DNA from: Rhodospirillaceae bacterium
Lineage (GTDB): Bacteria > Pseudomonadota > Alphaproteobacteria > MPNO01 > UBA2964
Reading direction: 5' to 3'
Assembly (NCBI GenBank): GCA_002720855.1
Contig: PBIN01000007.1
Coordinates: forward strand, 62,001-126,000
DNA: 64,000 bases
Below are positions 36,537-44,849 of this stretch, one piece after another. Made by a program: the position numbers and the translations under genes. Every line of letters starts with the position of its first letter. Positions within the stretch are counted from its first letter, which is position 1. Below the pieces are notes generated by a model. It had not been told where the DNA came from. It ran no database searches and was given only the letters and a program-made list of their open reading frames with translations.

Positions 36537-37745
36537 ATGAGTGACGAAGTAGAGAAATCACTGCCGGTGAAAGTACAGCTGCCGGTCTATGGCGTTGCTT
36601 TGTTCAGCAACTCTGTTCCCGATCTCGTTTTGGTAGTGATGGGTCTTTGGCTCGTTGAATTGGAAACGCCGCTCATCCTGATCGGCTTGCTGATCGGGCT
36701 ACGATATGCAGGACCACTGCTGTTCGCTATTCATGGCGGAGCGATGATGGATCGAATTGGTACTCGCCGTGTCCTGAAATTCGTCGCAATGGTTATGCTG
36801 ATATTTCCGTTTTTGTATCCGGTATCGCCATGGATTCCGGCGATTATGGCCCTGCAGCTAATTTGCGGTCTGGCAGATTCCTTGGGTTGGGTTGGCGCAC
36901 AGACATTGACCGGGCAAGTCTTGCGTGGAAACCCGACCTACACGGGAAGACTGGTATTTGCGACGCGCATCGGGACTTTCGCAGGTCCTCCACTCGCTGG
37001 CATCGCATGGGACCTTTTTCTGCCTTGGGGCGGTTTTGCAGCTCTTGGTGTTTGGGGGGCAGGGTTACTTATTTCTGTTCTGGCGCTTCCTGAAAAAGCA
37101 TTGTCGCCACCGACGGAACATCGCCAGTCGATTTTCAAGTCGGTCATGCCGCGTTTGGTAGATTACATCGAGGCCATTAAGCTTTTTGCCATCCCGTTAA
37201 TGGCGCTTGTTCTGGCGATGACGATCATTCGCCAGTTGGGCAGCGGTATGCAAAGTGCGTTTTACGCGGTGTACCTCGAAGGTATTGGGATGTCCGGTTT
37301 TTTAATTGGCATTTTGGTATCAGCAAACGGTTTGATGGGGATTGCTGCACTAGGGAGTGGTCCCCTTGTGAAGAAAATAAGCGAATTTAAGCTCCTCGTT
37401 TGGTGCATCGTAATTTCTATTATTTCGATCGCCATTGTTCCGTTGTTTACGAATTTTATTCCGCTTTTCGTTTCGTCGAGCGTTAGGGGTGCCGTGATGG
37501 CTATAAGTGTCGTTATTATCGTGTCGTTAATCGCCCGGACCGTCGGGTCGACGGTGCAGGGTAGGGCCATGGGACTTCGCACAACCTGTAATCAAGCAGC
37601 GAATGTCATGATTCCAATCATAATGGGTGGTTTGGCCGATTTCTTCGGATTGGAAATGGCCTTCTATATAGTAGGCATTATGGGTGTCGGGATAACTCTT
37701 ATCGTCGCATTTGCTGCGCGAAATGTCGAAACACCGCCAATTTGA
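36537..37745 (+). CDS. MFS transporter
   Basis: 402-residue 12-TM protein of the major facilitator superfamily. The MFS loop appears as HGGAMMDRIGTRRVLKFVAMV after TM2, and a second is seen near residue 340 (VQGRAMGLRTTCNQAANVMIPIIMGGLADFFG). Overall it is nearer to drug/sugar-type MFS exporters than to the OFA group. It is convergent with the next gene, with no bases between the stops. Confidence 0.85.
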   Translation: MSDEVEKSLPVKVQLPVYGVALFSNSVPDLVLVVMGLWLVELETPLILIGLLIGLRYAGPLLFAIHGGAMMDRIGTRRVLKFVAMVMLIFPFLYPVSPWIPAIMALQLICGLADSLGWVGAQTLTGQVLRGNPTYTGRLVFATRIGTFAGPPLAGIAWDLFLPWGGFAALGVWGAGLLISVLALPEKALSPPTEHRQSIFKSVMPRLVDYIEAIKLFAIPLMALVLAMTIIRQLGSGMQSAFYAVYLEGIGMSGFLIGILVSANGLMGIAALGSGPLVKKISEFKLLVWCIVISIISIAIVPLFTNFIPLFVSSSVRGAVMAISVVIIVSLIARTVGSTVQGRAMGLRTTCNQAANVMIPIIMGGLADFFGLEMAFYIVGIMGVGITLIVAFAARNVETPPI

Positions 37746-38018
37746 CTAGTTTTCTTCGGCGACCACCCGTCCAAGATGGGTCAATTTACAAACCATCCAG
37801 TCTTTTTTGAGCGGATTGTTGAACCAGGGTTCAGCCCAGCCGAGACGTATGCAGCTTTGTACAGTTCGGTCGGAGATCCGTTGCCCATCTTCATCAAAAA
37901 GTGGCAGTTTTCCACCGGGTTGCGTTAGCCCACGTTTTAGCCAACGGCTCTGTACAGATGACGGTTTCGTTATCACGCCGGGTTTGGACGCGGCGCTCGC
38001 TAACGCAGTTTGTGGCAT
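37746..38018 (-). CDS. Small conserved-looking hypothetical protein
   Basis: 90-residue soluble protein. The C-terminal two thirds have natural composition with a Trp-rich core (WLKRGLTQPGGKLPLFDEDG, GWAEPWFNNPLKKDW) and remind me of short alphaproteobacterial proteins annotated only as hypothetical. The ATG at 38018 follows GGGG at a suitable distance. The stop abuts that of the convergent MFS gene. A compact fold similar to a winged helix is possible but not shown. Confidence 0.6.
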   Translation of the reverse strand: MPQTALASAASKPGVITKPSSVQSRWLKRGLTQPGGKLPLFDEDGQRISDRTVQSCIRLGWAEPWFNNPLKKDWMVCKLTHLGRVVAEEN

Positions 38019-38159
38019 GATCTTTACCCCGAAAGATGCAGGTCGGTCCCCCCGGATCGCCCGCGTATACCCTGTCGAATCGGGTCAAGTGTTAAACTAA
38101 CTGAATCCGTAAATCAATTTTTCTCTATATCGGTTAAATTTTGCCTGGGTGTTCATCAA

Positions 38160-38480
38160 ATGGAGAATAGGGCTCAAATTGTTTATATGACTGCCTCTTC
38201 GAAGGAAGAAGCTACACAAATTGGTCAGTGTTTGGTCGATGAAAATCTTGCCGCCTGTGTCAATATTATTGACGGTATGACGTCTATTTTTCGATGGGAA
38301 GGCGAAGTAAATAGCTCAACAGAAATAATATTAATCGCGAAATCGACATCGTCTAACATCGATGCACTAACAAAGCGGGTAAAGCTGCTTCACTCCTATG
38401 ATTGCCCATGCATCGTCTCATTGCCGATTGTCGGTGGAAACCCTGAATTTCTTGATTGGATAGAAGGTCAAGTTAATTAA
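38160..38480 (+). CDS. cutA: Divalent-cation tolerance protein CutA
   Basis: 106-residue trimeric PII-like protein. Family segments: VYMTASSKEEATQIGQCLVDENLAACVNIIDGMTSIFRWEGEVNSSTEIILIAKS and LHSYDCPCIVSLPIVGGNPEFLDWI. The ATG at 38160 gives the normal length; an open frame further upstream is not family-like. The role in metal tolerance was first proposed in E. coli and remains debated. It stands alone between the 90-residue gene and an MFS gene. Confidence 0.92.
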   Translation: MENRAQIVYMTASSKEEATQIGQCLVDENLAACVNIIDGMTSIFRWEGEVNSSTEIILIAKSTSSNIDALTKRVKLLHSYDCPCIVSLPIVGGNPEFLDWIEGQVN

Positions 38481-38591
38481 TAATTACAATGTGTTAACGG
38501 ATTGTCTTAATGCGGACGGGAACAAGATGGGGCCATTGCGTATGATCGGCGGGCGTGTCATCTTTAAATATTACAGCAGAAATTCCGTTTT

Positions 38592-39836
38592 ATGACTTCG
38601 ACATTAACTCCACGGCCCAATCGGGCACTAATGTTCGTGAATTTCGGTCATTTTCTGAACCACGTCATAATGTTGATTTATCCAACTGTGGCACTGACGT
38701 TAGTCGATGTCTGGTCCATGTCATACGGGGAATTGTTCAAACTATTCTTTTTTTCTTCATTGCTGTACGGCGTGGCCGCGTTACCAGCCGGCTGGCTTGG
38801 GGATAGATGGAGCAGTTGGGGAATGCTCGCCATTTATATGATCGGCACCGGCATCACGACGTTTCTCACTGGTTTTGCGAATTCTCCGACGCAAATTGCC
38901 TTAGGGTTAGCGACAATCGGTGTATTTGCCTCAATTTATCATCCTGTCGGAACAAATTTTGTCGTTCAACATGCTGTAAACCGTGCAAAAGACCTTGGTT
39001 TTAATGGTGCATTCGGAACGGTGGGCCTGGCGGCCGCGGCGTTTATTGCTGCCGGATTGACACAGTTATGGGGCTGGAGGGCTGCATTTTTCGTTCCTGG
39101 CGCCGCATGCTTTCTCCTGGGAATCGGATTTGTTTTATTTACCCGAAATGCAGCCAAAGACGATGATCAATCTCATCAAGCCGTGGTGGATACGCCAGTT
39201 ACGATCAATACAACGCGTCTTGCTCTCGGTTTGATGGCGATAACAGCGCTTTCGGTAGGTCTTATTACACAGGCGTATACATCGGGCCTGCCAAAGGTCT
39301 TCGATGACACGATGCGCTCACTGGTAGCTGCTTTCACGCTGGATAGAGAGGGTGGCCTGACTTTAAGCTCCGGCCTCGTTACTTTGGTGATTTTAGCGGG
39401 TGCAGCGGGTCAAATCGTCGGTGGCAGCCTCGCATCAAGGTTCTCACCCAAAGCGGTTTACATTGCTATGTTTGTAATTATGATTCCGTTGGCGGTACTC
39501 GCTTCCCAACTTGACGGATTTTCTCTTGTAATCGTTGCGGCGGTAATGATGTTGGTGATCACCGGATGCTTACCTGCAGAAAACTGCATCATTGTCCGGT
39601 TTTGTCCCGAACATTGGCGTGCACGCGTATTTAGCGCGAAATTTGTCATGGCGCTTGGAGGAGGATCCTTTGCTGTGCTTGTCGTCGGCGAGATTTTTGA
39701 TCGCACAACCACCTTCATCATGTTCTACGGGTTTTTAATTGCCCTGGCTTTGATTGTCGTGATTTTCGCAGCCTTCGTTCCATCGATGAAAGATTCAGCG
39801 CAAACGCCCGCACCTGTAGCTGGGCCCGCTGAGTAA
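38592..39836 (+). CDS. MFS transporter, fosmidomycin-resistance-like
   Basis: 414-residue 12-TM protein. The N-terminal FGHFLNHVIMLIYPTVAL, the loop PAGWLGDRWSSWGM and the segment GVFASIYHPVGTNFV (HP-G pattern) are like the FSR (fosmidomycin resistance) branch. The stop overlaps the VOC gene start by one base, so the two are cotranscribed; transporter and glyoxalase-fold protein together may serve export or resistance to one compound. Confidence 0.84.
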   Translation: MTSTLTPRPNRALMFVNFGHFLNHVIMLIYPTVALTLVDVWSMSYGELFKLFFFSSLLYGVAALPAGWLGDRWSSWGMLAIYMIGTGITTFLTGFANSPTQIALGLATIGVFASIYHPVGTNFVVQHAVNRAKDLGFNGAFGTVGLAAAAFIAAGLTQLWGWRAAFFVPGAACFLLGIGFVLFTRNAAKDDDQSHQAVVDTPVTINTTRLALGLMAITALSVGLITQAYTSGLPKVFDDTMRSLVAAFTLDREGGLTLSSGLVTLVILAGAAGQIVGGSLASRFSPKAVYIAMFVIMIPLAVLASQLDGFSLVIVAAVMMLVITGCLPAENCIIVRFCPEHWRARVFSAKFVMALGGGSFAVLVVGEIFDRTTTFIMFYGFLIALALIVVIFAAFVPSMKDSAQTPAPVAGPAE

Positions 39837-40225
39837 TGATGGCACCTACAATCTCATCACTCGATCATATCGTTCTCACCGTAGCGGATATCGAAATTAC
39901 CTGTGAATTTTATAAACGTACTCTTGGTTTCGTAGCCGAAACTTTTGCTTCGGGACGAAAAGCGCTCAAATTCGGCAATCAGAAAATCAATCTCCATGAA
40001 AAGGGGAGGGAATTCGAGCCGAAGGCAGGTTATGCCACGCCCGGGTCAGCGGATTTGTGTTTCCTCACCGATGACCCGGTTCAGGAGGTCGTAGCTCACT
40101 TGGCTAGTGCGGGGGTATTCGTTATCGACGGTCCGATAAAAAGAACCGGGGCGGCAGGGCCGATTATGTCAATTTACTTTCGCGATCCCGACGAAAATTT
40201 AATTGAAGTTGCCAATCAGCTTTAA
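39836..40225 (+). CDS. VOC-family (glyoxalase/bleomycin-resistance fold) protein
   Basis: 129-residue protein of the vicinal oxygen chelate fold: SLDHIVLTVADIEITCEFYKRTLGF (His ligand in LDHIVL) and YFRDPDENLIEVANQL with Glu near the C-terminus, plus an internal His in INLHEKGREFEPKAGYATPGSADLCFL. Virulence-family VOC proteins and glyoxalases share this pattern. The ATG at 39836 overlaps the MFS stop; an ATG follows at 39839. The end overlaps the convergent ArsC-family gene by 4 bases. Confidence 0.85.
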   Translation: MMAPTISSLDHIVLTVADIEITCEFYKRTLGFVAETFASGRKALKFGNQKINLHEKGREFEPKAGYATPGSADLCFLTDDPVQEVVAHLASAGVFVIDGPIKRTGAAGPIMSIYFRDPDENLIEVANQL

Positions 40226-40572
40226 GCGTCGGCCTTAATTTTTTCCTGAACATCCGCGGAAAACCCAACCATCCGGGCATTTCCGAGATCGAAAACCGGC
40301 CGTTTGATCAAAGTTGGGCTTTCAGTGAGAAGACTGGTTGCGTTCCCCGATTCTGCCTTGTTCTTGTCTGTCTTCGATAGCTGTCGCCAGCTCGTTCCAC
40401 GCTTGTTGAGAAGTGTTTCGATACCGATTTCGTTGAGCCAGTTCGCTACTGTGTTTTGATCCAGGCCGTCTTTTCGAAAGTCGTGAAATTCGTGTTCGAT
40501 GCCTTCGCTCTCCAACCATTTCAGAGCTTTTCGACAGGTATCGCAATTTTTAATTCCGTAAACTGTTACCAT
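40222..40572 (-). CDS. ArsC/Spx-family protein (YffB-like)
   Basis: 116-residue thioredoxin-fold protein. It has Cys10-Asp-Thr-Cys13 in YGIKNCDTCRKAL and LNKRGTSWRQL, LIKRPVFDLG as in YffB/ArsC family reductases. Unlike glutaredoxin-dependent ArsC (single Cys), it has a CxxC, as in the Spx/YffB group; glutathione-dependent thiol reductase activity is proposed for YffB. It is in a minus-strand run with the CoA-binding and isopenicillin N synthase-like genes. Confidence 0.85.
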   Translation of the reverse strand: MVTVYGIKNCDTCRKALKWLESEGIEHEFHDFRKDGLDQNTVANWLNEIGIETLLNKRGTSWRQLSKTDKNKAESGNATSLLTESPTLIKRPVFDLGNARMVGFSADVQEKIKADA

Positions 40573-40593
40573 CGATTTTTTACACTCCCTATA

Positions 40594-41010
40594 CTACGCC
40601 ATTCCCAAACGGCGATATTCGATTACCGGACACCGGTCCATTATTACTCTGAGCCCCGCTTTCTGAGCCCGCTCCGCCGCCGCTCGGTCGATCACATCGA
40701 GCTGCATCCAAACCGTGTTTGCCTTAACCCTGATTGCATCGTCCACTGCTGCACCCGCAAATTCAGATCTACGGAATATATCGACCATATCGATCTTGCC
40801 AGGGATCTCATCAATGGCCTCGAATACTGTTTCGCCGTGAATTTTATCACCACCACATGTCGGGTTGACTGGAAATACCTTGTGACCCTTGCTCTGTAAA
40901 AAACGCATAACCCTGTTTGATGCCCTTTCGGGGCGGGGACTTGCTCCGACGAGCGCAACAACCGGACTGGTAGAAAGGATATCTCGGATGAGATCGTCTG
41001 AATATTCCAC
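40594..41010 (-). CDS. CoA-binding domain protein
   Basis: 138-residue stand-alone CoA-binding (Rossmann-like) protein: ILSTSPVVALVGASPRPERASNRVMRFLQSKGHKVFPVNPTCGGDKIHGETVF and VKANTVWMQLDVIDRAAAERAQKAGLRVIMDRCPVIEY. The Cys in DRCPVIE near the C-terminus is typical of this YccU-like family. Function is not established. It lies 6 bases after the isopenicillin N synthase-like gene on the same strand. Confidence 0.88.
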   Translation of the reverse strand: MEYSDDLIRDILSTSPVVALVGASPRPERASNRVMRFLQSKGHKVFPVNPTCGGDKIHGETVFEAIDEIPGKIDMVDIFRRSEFAGAAVDDAIRVKANTVWMQLDVIDRAAAERAQKAGLRVIMDRCPVIEYRRLGMA

Positions 41011-41016
41011 GCTTAA

Positions 41017-42045
41017 TTATGCCTGTTCACGTTTAGCAGCATCGGCGGCTTGCGCGTTTAGCCTTGCGTGGGCGGCCTTCATGACTTTTCCCAAATAGTG
41101 TTCTGCAAACGTTATCGGTTCGTACTTTGGCCCCTTCGCACCGACACAGCTGGGTATGCATTCAATTAAGGCATCATGATTTGGACTATGAAAATAAACG
41201 AGTGAAATCCGGTCCATTCTTTTGGCATCGGCGGGCGGGTTACCGACACGATGAAGGGTCGACCTCCAACGGTCGTTTGTCCATCGCGCCAAAGCATCGC
41301 CAATATTGCAAACAAATCCGCCCGGGGGACAGGTAACCTCAATCCAATCGCCGTCTCGGGTCATTACCTCTGTACCACCCGGAACCGCATCGCCTCTGAG
41401 GAAGGTGACCGTTCCATAGTCGGTGTGTTCACCGGCGCGAAGTTGCCCATCGTCGGCGGGTCCGGCCGGGGCAGGGTAACGAATGACACGACCAACACTG
41501 GATTGATGGTCAAACTTATCATTGAAATATCGCCGGTCGACTTCGAGAGTGGCTGCAATAATGTCCAGAATTCGATCGCCAAGCCACCGCATTGCCTGAT
41601 CGAACTCTTGAATCGTATCGTAAAAATCAGGTGGATTTTGGGGCCATCGGTTTGGTGCAAGCATCGCAGTACTAGGATCGTCTTTTACCCAATCTTCGCC
41701 GGTGAATTCCTCCGGCCCAAAGGCGAAAGCTTCCTGAAGGTCTGGCGGTGCTTCTTTTCCGATTGAATAGGACAACGAACGATCCATAAATCGGTTATAG
41801 CCACGGCTTACCTTTTCGGGTGGCCTTTCCACTTTTAGTTTTTCTTCGAGAGGGAGTGAAAAAAAGTCGACGACAGATTTTCTCGTTCGCGCTAAGAGAT
41901 CTTCATCAACGCCGTGACCAGTAATGGCAAAAAACCCGGTATCTGAACACGCTCTGTCCAGGTCTTCGGTTATTGCGACTTTATCGGCCGCGTCTCCGTT
42001 AAAAAACGGACCAATGTCGATTACGGGTACCGCTGATGACGCCAT
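41017..42045 (-). CDS. Isopenicillin N synthase-family Fe(II) oxygenase
   Basis: 342-residue enzyme of the 2OG-Fe(II) oxygenase/IPNS family. It has an N-terminal DIOX_N part (VPVIDIGPFFNGDAA, GFFAITGHGVDEDLL) and the catalytic jelly roll: His207 and Asp209 (GEHTDYGTVTFL), His265 (RSTLHRVGNP) and the 2-OG clamp Arg279-Ile-Ser281. Bacterial relatives are mostly uncharacterised 2-OG oxygenases. It is divergent from rplM, with about 226 bases between starts, and marks the right end of the accessory block. Confidence 0.88.
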   Translation of the reverse strand: MASSAVPVIDIGPFFNGDAADKVAITEDLDRACSDTGFFAITGHGVDEDLLARTRKSVVDFFSLPLEEKLKVERPPEKVSRGYNRFMDRSLSYSIGKEAPPDLQEAFAFGPEEFTGEDWVKDDPSTAMLAPNRWPQNPPDFYDTIQEFDQAMRWLGDRILDIIAATLEVDRRYFNDKFDHQSSVGRVIRYPAPAGPADDGQLRAGEHTDYGTVTFLRGDAVPGGTEVMTRDGDWIEVTCPPGGFVCNIGDALARWTNDRWRSTLHRVGNPPADAKRMDRISLVYFHSPNHDALIECIPSCVGAKGPKYEPITFAEHYLGKVMKAAHARLNAQAADAAKREQA

Positions 42046-42271
42046 TTATTACTCCGGTAACAGGCGTAAATGTTACCTTCGCTATTGTTCATGAGCAAGG
42101 TGGGGTTTGCTTTGAAAAGATAATTAGGGGTAATATAATACCGTGGTGTTAAGTGGTTGTAAATTAATGAAAACCTTTCATTGACAATCCAATTCTGGCT
42201 GGCATAATCCGCGCCTTTCAAAGGTGGCATAAGGCTACCTGTTATTGGGACATAATCTGATGATGCAGGCG

Positions 42272-42736
42272 ATGAAGACCTATTCTGCGACACCATCTGA
42301 TGTCGACCGCAAATGGTATTTGGTTGATGCCGAGGACGTGGTGTTGGGCCGTTTAGCGGTGGTCATTGCGAATATGCTGCGTGGTAAACATAAGCCGATG
42401 TATACGCCCAACATTGATTGTGGGGACAACATTGTCGTTATCAACGCGGAAAAAGTTTTGCTAACGGGTAATAAACGGGCAAATAAGACTTATTACTGGC
42501 ATACGGGATATCCTGGAGGTATCAAAAGCCGAACAGCTGAGAAGATACTCGATGGTAACCATCCAGAGCGGGTTATTTCAAAAGCTGTCGAGCGTATGTT
42601 GCCGAAAACGGTTATGGGCCGTCAGCAAATCCGTAAATTGAAAATTTATACCGGTTCCGAACATCCACATGAAGCCCAGGCTCCGGAGGTTTTGGATGTT
42701 GCTTCTATGAACCCGAAGAATAAGAGGAGCGCCTGA
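42272..42736 (+). CDS. rplM: 50S ribosomal protein L13
   Basis: 154-residue L13: [41 protein letters not shown], then [22 protein letters not shown] and [16 protein letters not shown]. The ATG at 42272 gives the canonical start MKTYSA; earlier ATGs at 42260 and 42263 are in frame but lie before the family start. It lies 2 bases before rpsI in the usual pair. Confidence 0.96.
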   Translation: MKTYSATPSDVDRKWYLVDAEDVVLGRLAVVIANMLRGKHKPMYTPNIDCGDNIVVINAEKVLLTGNKRANKTYYWHTGYPGGIKSRTAEKILDGNHPERVISKAVERMLPKTVMGRQQIRKLKIYTGSEHPHEAQAPEVLDVASMNPKNKRSA

Positions 42737-42738
42737 CA

Positions 42739-43239
42739 ATGGCTGATGATAGTGGTGCCACGCTTGCAGATGTAATGCCGGAGGAAGCTACCGGAACAGC
42801 GCCTCCTGCCGAAATTGTTGAAGCGCCGGTCTACGAAAAGGTTGTGGATGACCAGGGTCGTTCTTATGCCACGGGGAAACGGAAAAACGCTGTCGCCCGT
42901 GTATGGGTAAAGCCCGGAAATGGTCAAATAGAGGTCAACGGACGTGACGGTAACATTTACTTCAGTCGTCCGACATTGCAGATGATTATCCGTCAGCCGT
43001 TCGATGTCGCTGAACGTAAAGATCAGTTCGACGTGTATTGCACGGTTAAGGGTGGTGGTTTGTCAGGACAGGCTGGCGCCGTTCGGCACGGAATTTCAAA
43101 GGCGCTGACATTGCAGGAGCCTGAGTTAAGAGGGGCGTTGAAAAAGGGCGGTTTCTTGACTCGTGACTCACGTGTTGTTGAACGGAAAAAATACGGTAAA
43201 CCAAAAGCCCGCCGTAGCTTCCAATTCTCGAAACGGTAA
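42739..43239 (+). CDS. rpsI: 30S ribosomal protein S9
   Basis: 166-residue S9. The first 45 residues (acidic, [19 protein letters not shown]) form an N-terminal extension common in alphaproteobacteria; the core begins [28 protein letters not shown] and ends [17 protein letters not shown] as expected for the P-site-contacting tail. In related genomes argC often follows directly; here about 2.7 kb of other sequence intervenes. Confidence 0.96.
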   Translation: MADDSGATLADVMPEEATGTAPPAEIVEAPVYEKVVDDQGRSYATGKRKNAVARVWVKPGNGQIEVNGRDGNIYFSRPTLQMIIRQPFDVAERKDQFDVYCTVKGGGLSGQAGAVRHGISKALTLQEPELRGALKKGGFLTRDSRVVERKKYGKPKARRSFQFSKR

Positions 43240-43430
43240 ACTAAAGAAACATACACAAAGAATTATAGAACTCGAACGCCTTTCGGGGTGGAGAATACTG
43301 TAGTTTAAGGACGTGTGAGGTCAGGTATCGGCCTTAGCCAAGTGAGAGTTGTCCTTTTTTCTGTTTCCTGAAATTGACTTTTTACTATGGAAAATCGGTT
43401 CATTCGGAGGCCCCCTACCTTTTTCAAAAA

Positions 43431-43448
43431 GTTATGTTATAACATAAC
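43431..43448. promoter_or_regulatory. Zur-box-like perfect palindrome
   Basis: The 18-base sequence GTTATGTTATAACATAAC is a perfect inverted repeat. It differs from the alphaproteobacterial Zur consensus recalled from comparative work (GATATGTTATAACATATC) only at two symmetric outer positions, with the ATGTTATAACAT core intact. It lies about 190 bases after the rpsI stop and 107 bases before a possible short ORF, so it would control the flavoprotein-transporter cassette. The rest of 43240-43550 holds no gene; a weak stem (AAGGAC 43308-43313 with GTCCTT 43352-43357, then T-run) may end rpsI transcription. An ArsR-type operator is the alternative reading. Confidence 0.7.
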
Positions 43449-43554
43449 ATCATTTTCTAGATGGGCAATGTGAGCCCGTTTGCAATGAAGGGCGTGGCCA
43501 TAAAACATCGGCAGTATTAACAGCCTAGGAATAGGACAAGGAGGCAGAAATATA

Positions 43555-43761
43555 TTGGGTAGCTACAAACTTTGGTTGCCGTGTTTCAAAGCACAATTCC
43601 GATCGCCTGTTGAGGCACATTCCGCTAAGAGATCCAATCTGTACCTTAACGATACGATGGAACAGCGGATAAAAAGTTCTCAAAATTTTTGGGTGATGAA
43701 ACCTCCCTGTTTTTGCCCAAGCGATTCTAATAAACGAAGAGAAACCGCGGTAAATGGATAA
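43555..43761 (+). CDS. Possible short ORF ahead of the flavoprotein gene
   Basis: Open frame of 68 codons starting with TTG, nine bases after a good GGAGG. It ends in an 8-base overlap (ATGGATAA) with the flavoprotein start, as in translationally coupled genes. The product would be basic with three cysteines (one near residue 10, two in PPCFCPSD). I do not recognise it. It could be a leader or a real small protein; composition is not strongly coding. Confidence 0.35.
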   Translation: MGSYKLWLPCFKAQFRSPVEAHSAKRSNLYLNDTMEQRIKSSQNFWVMKPPCFCPSDSNKRRETAVNG

Positions 43762-44821
43762 ACACCCTGTGATCATTGTTGGGTCTGGGCCGGCAGGTGT
43801 TGGTGTCGCGGCACTGCTTTCGCAATGTGCAATACCGGCTGTTATTTTAGAGCGCGGCCGGATCGGTGAGAGTTTTTACCGCTGGCCAAAAGAAACACGG
43901 TTTATCTCACCGTCATTCACCGGAAATTTTTTTGGCGCGGTAGACTTAAACGCGATTACGCCAAAAAGTTCTCCCGCTTTTGGTTTGCAAAGGGAGCATC
44001 CTTCAGGCCGCCAGTTCACACAATATCTGCGAGATGTCGTGAATTTCCACGCACTCGAAATAAAAGAGAACGTCGACGTCAAGGATTTTAGGGTCACCGA
44101 TGATGGGTCAATCGCGCTGATAACCAGTAAAGGGAGATTTTTTTGCCGCGCCTTGATTTGGGCTGGTGGTGAGGCTCAATATCCAAAGAAAATTCCGCAT
44201 ACGGTGCGCGTGGGTTCAACCTATAAAACATTCCCCGAAGGCCATCATGTCATAATTGGTGGCGCGGAAAGCGGCATGGAGGCAGCTTATAATCTGATTA
44301 GAAACGGTTCTACTGTAAGCGTAATTGACCCATCTGCGCCTTGGGAAAAGTGGTACAGCGATTCAAGTTATGGCCTAAGCCCCTACACCTTTGCGCGTGT
44401 TCGGTTTATGGAAAAATCCGGCAAAGTAGAATTCATCCCCGAATGCGCCGAAGACATTTCTGAAAACACGGTCCGCACAGAAAGCAATTTTATTCAATTG
44501 CAGTATCCGGCCATCGATTCTACAGGATTCGATACCAAGCAAAGCCTCGCTGGCAAACTGTTTCACTTTGTCGATGGCCATGCAGAACTCACCGAACATG
44601 ACGAAAGCACGAAGCACAGAAACGTTTATTTGGTTGGGCCGACAGTCCAACACGACAAGGCCATATTTTGTTTTATTTATAAATACCGTCAGAGATTTGC
44701 AGTCGTCGTCGACAATATATTGAACCGGTGGGGAGAATATAGTCCGGTAATTGCCGAGTATGCTGACCAGGGATTTCTTCTCGATGATTTGAGTTGCTGT
44801 GATGGGGAATGCGCTTGCTGA
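43754..44821 (+). CDS. FAD-dependent NAD(P)-binding oxidoreductase with Cys-rich tail
   Basis: 355-residue flavoprotein. It has the FAD dinucleotide fold at the N-terminus (PVIIVGSGPAGVGVAALLSQ, ERGRIGESFYRWPKETRFIS) and a second NAD(P) fold near residue 175 (HHVIIGGAESGMEAAYNLI). The group includes ArsO-like, YpdA-like and flavin monooxygenase-like proteins. The last eight residues are CCDGECAC, four cysteines able to bind Zn(II), Cu(I) or As(III). No paired CxxC redox site is seen in the NAD domain. It is followed after 28 bases by an ACR3/BASS transporter and preceded by the Zur-type box. The reaction is unknown. Confidence 0.8.
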   Translation: MDKHPVIIVGSGPAGVGVAALLSQCAIPAVILERGRIGESFYRWPKETRFISPSFTGNFFGAVDLNAITPKSSPAFGLQREHPSGRQFTQYLRDVVNFHALEIKENVDVKDFRVTDDGSIALITSKGRFFCRALIWAGGEAQYPKKIPHTVRVGSTYKTFPEGHHVIIGGAESGMEAAYNLIRNGSTVSVIDPSAPWEKWYSDSSYGLSPYTFARVRFMEKSGKVEFIPECAEDISENTVRTESNFIQLQYPAIDSTGFDTKQSLAGKLFHFVDGHAELTEHDESTKHRNVYLVGPTVQHDKAIFCFIYKYRQRFAVVVDNILNRWGEYSPVIAEYADQGFLLDDLSCCDGECAC

Positions 44822-44849
44822 GAGATTCTAGAGTTGGGCTACCACAAAC

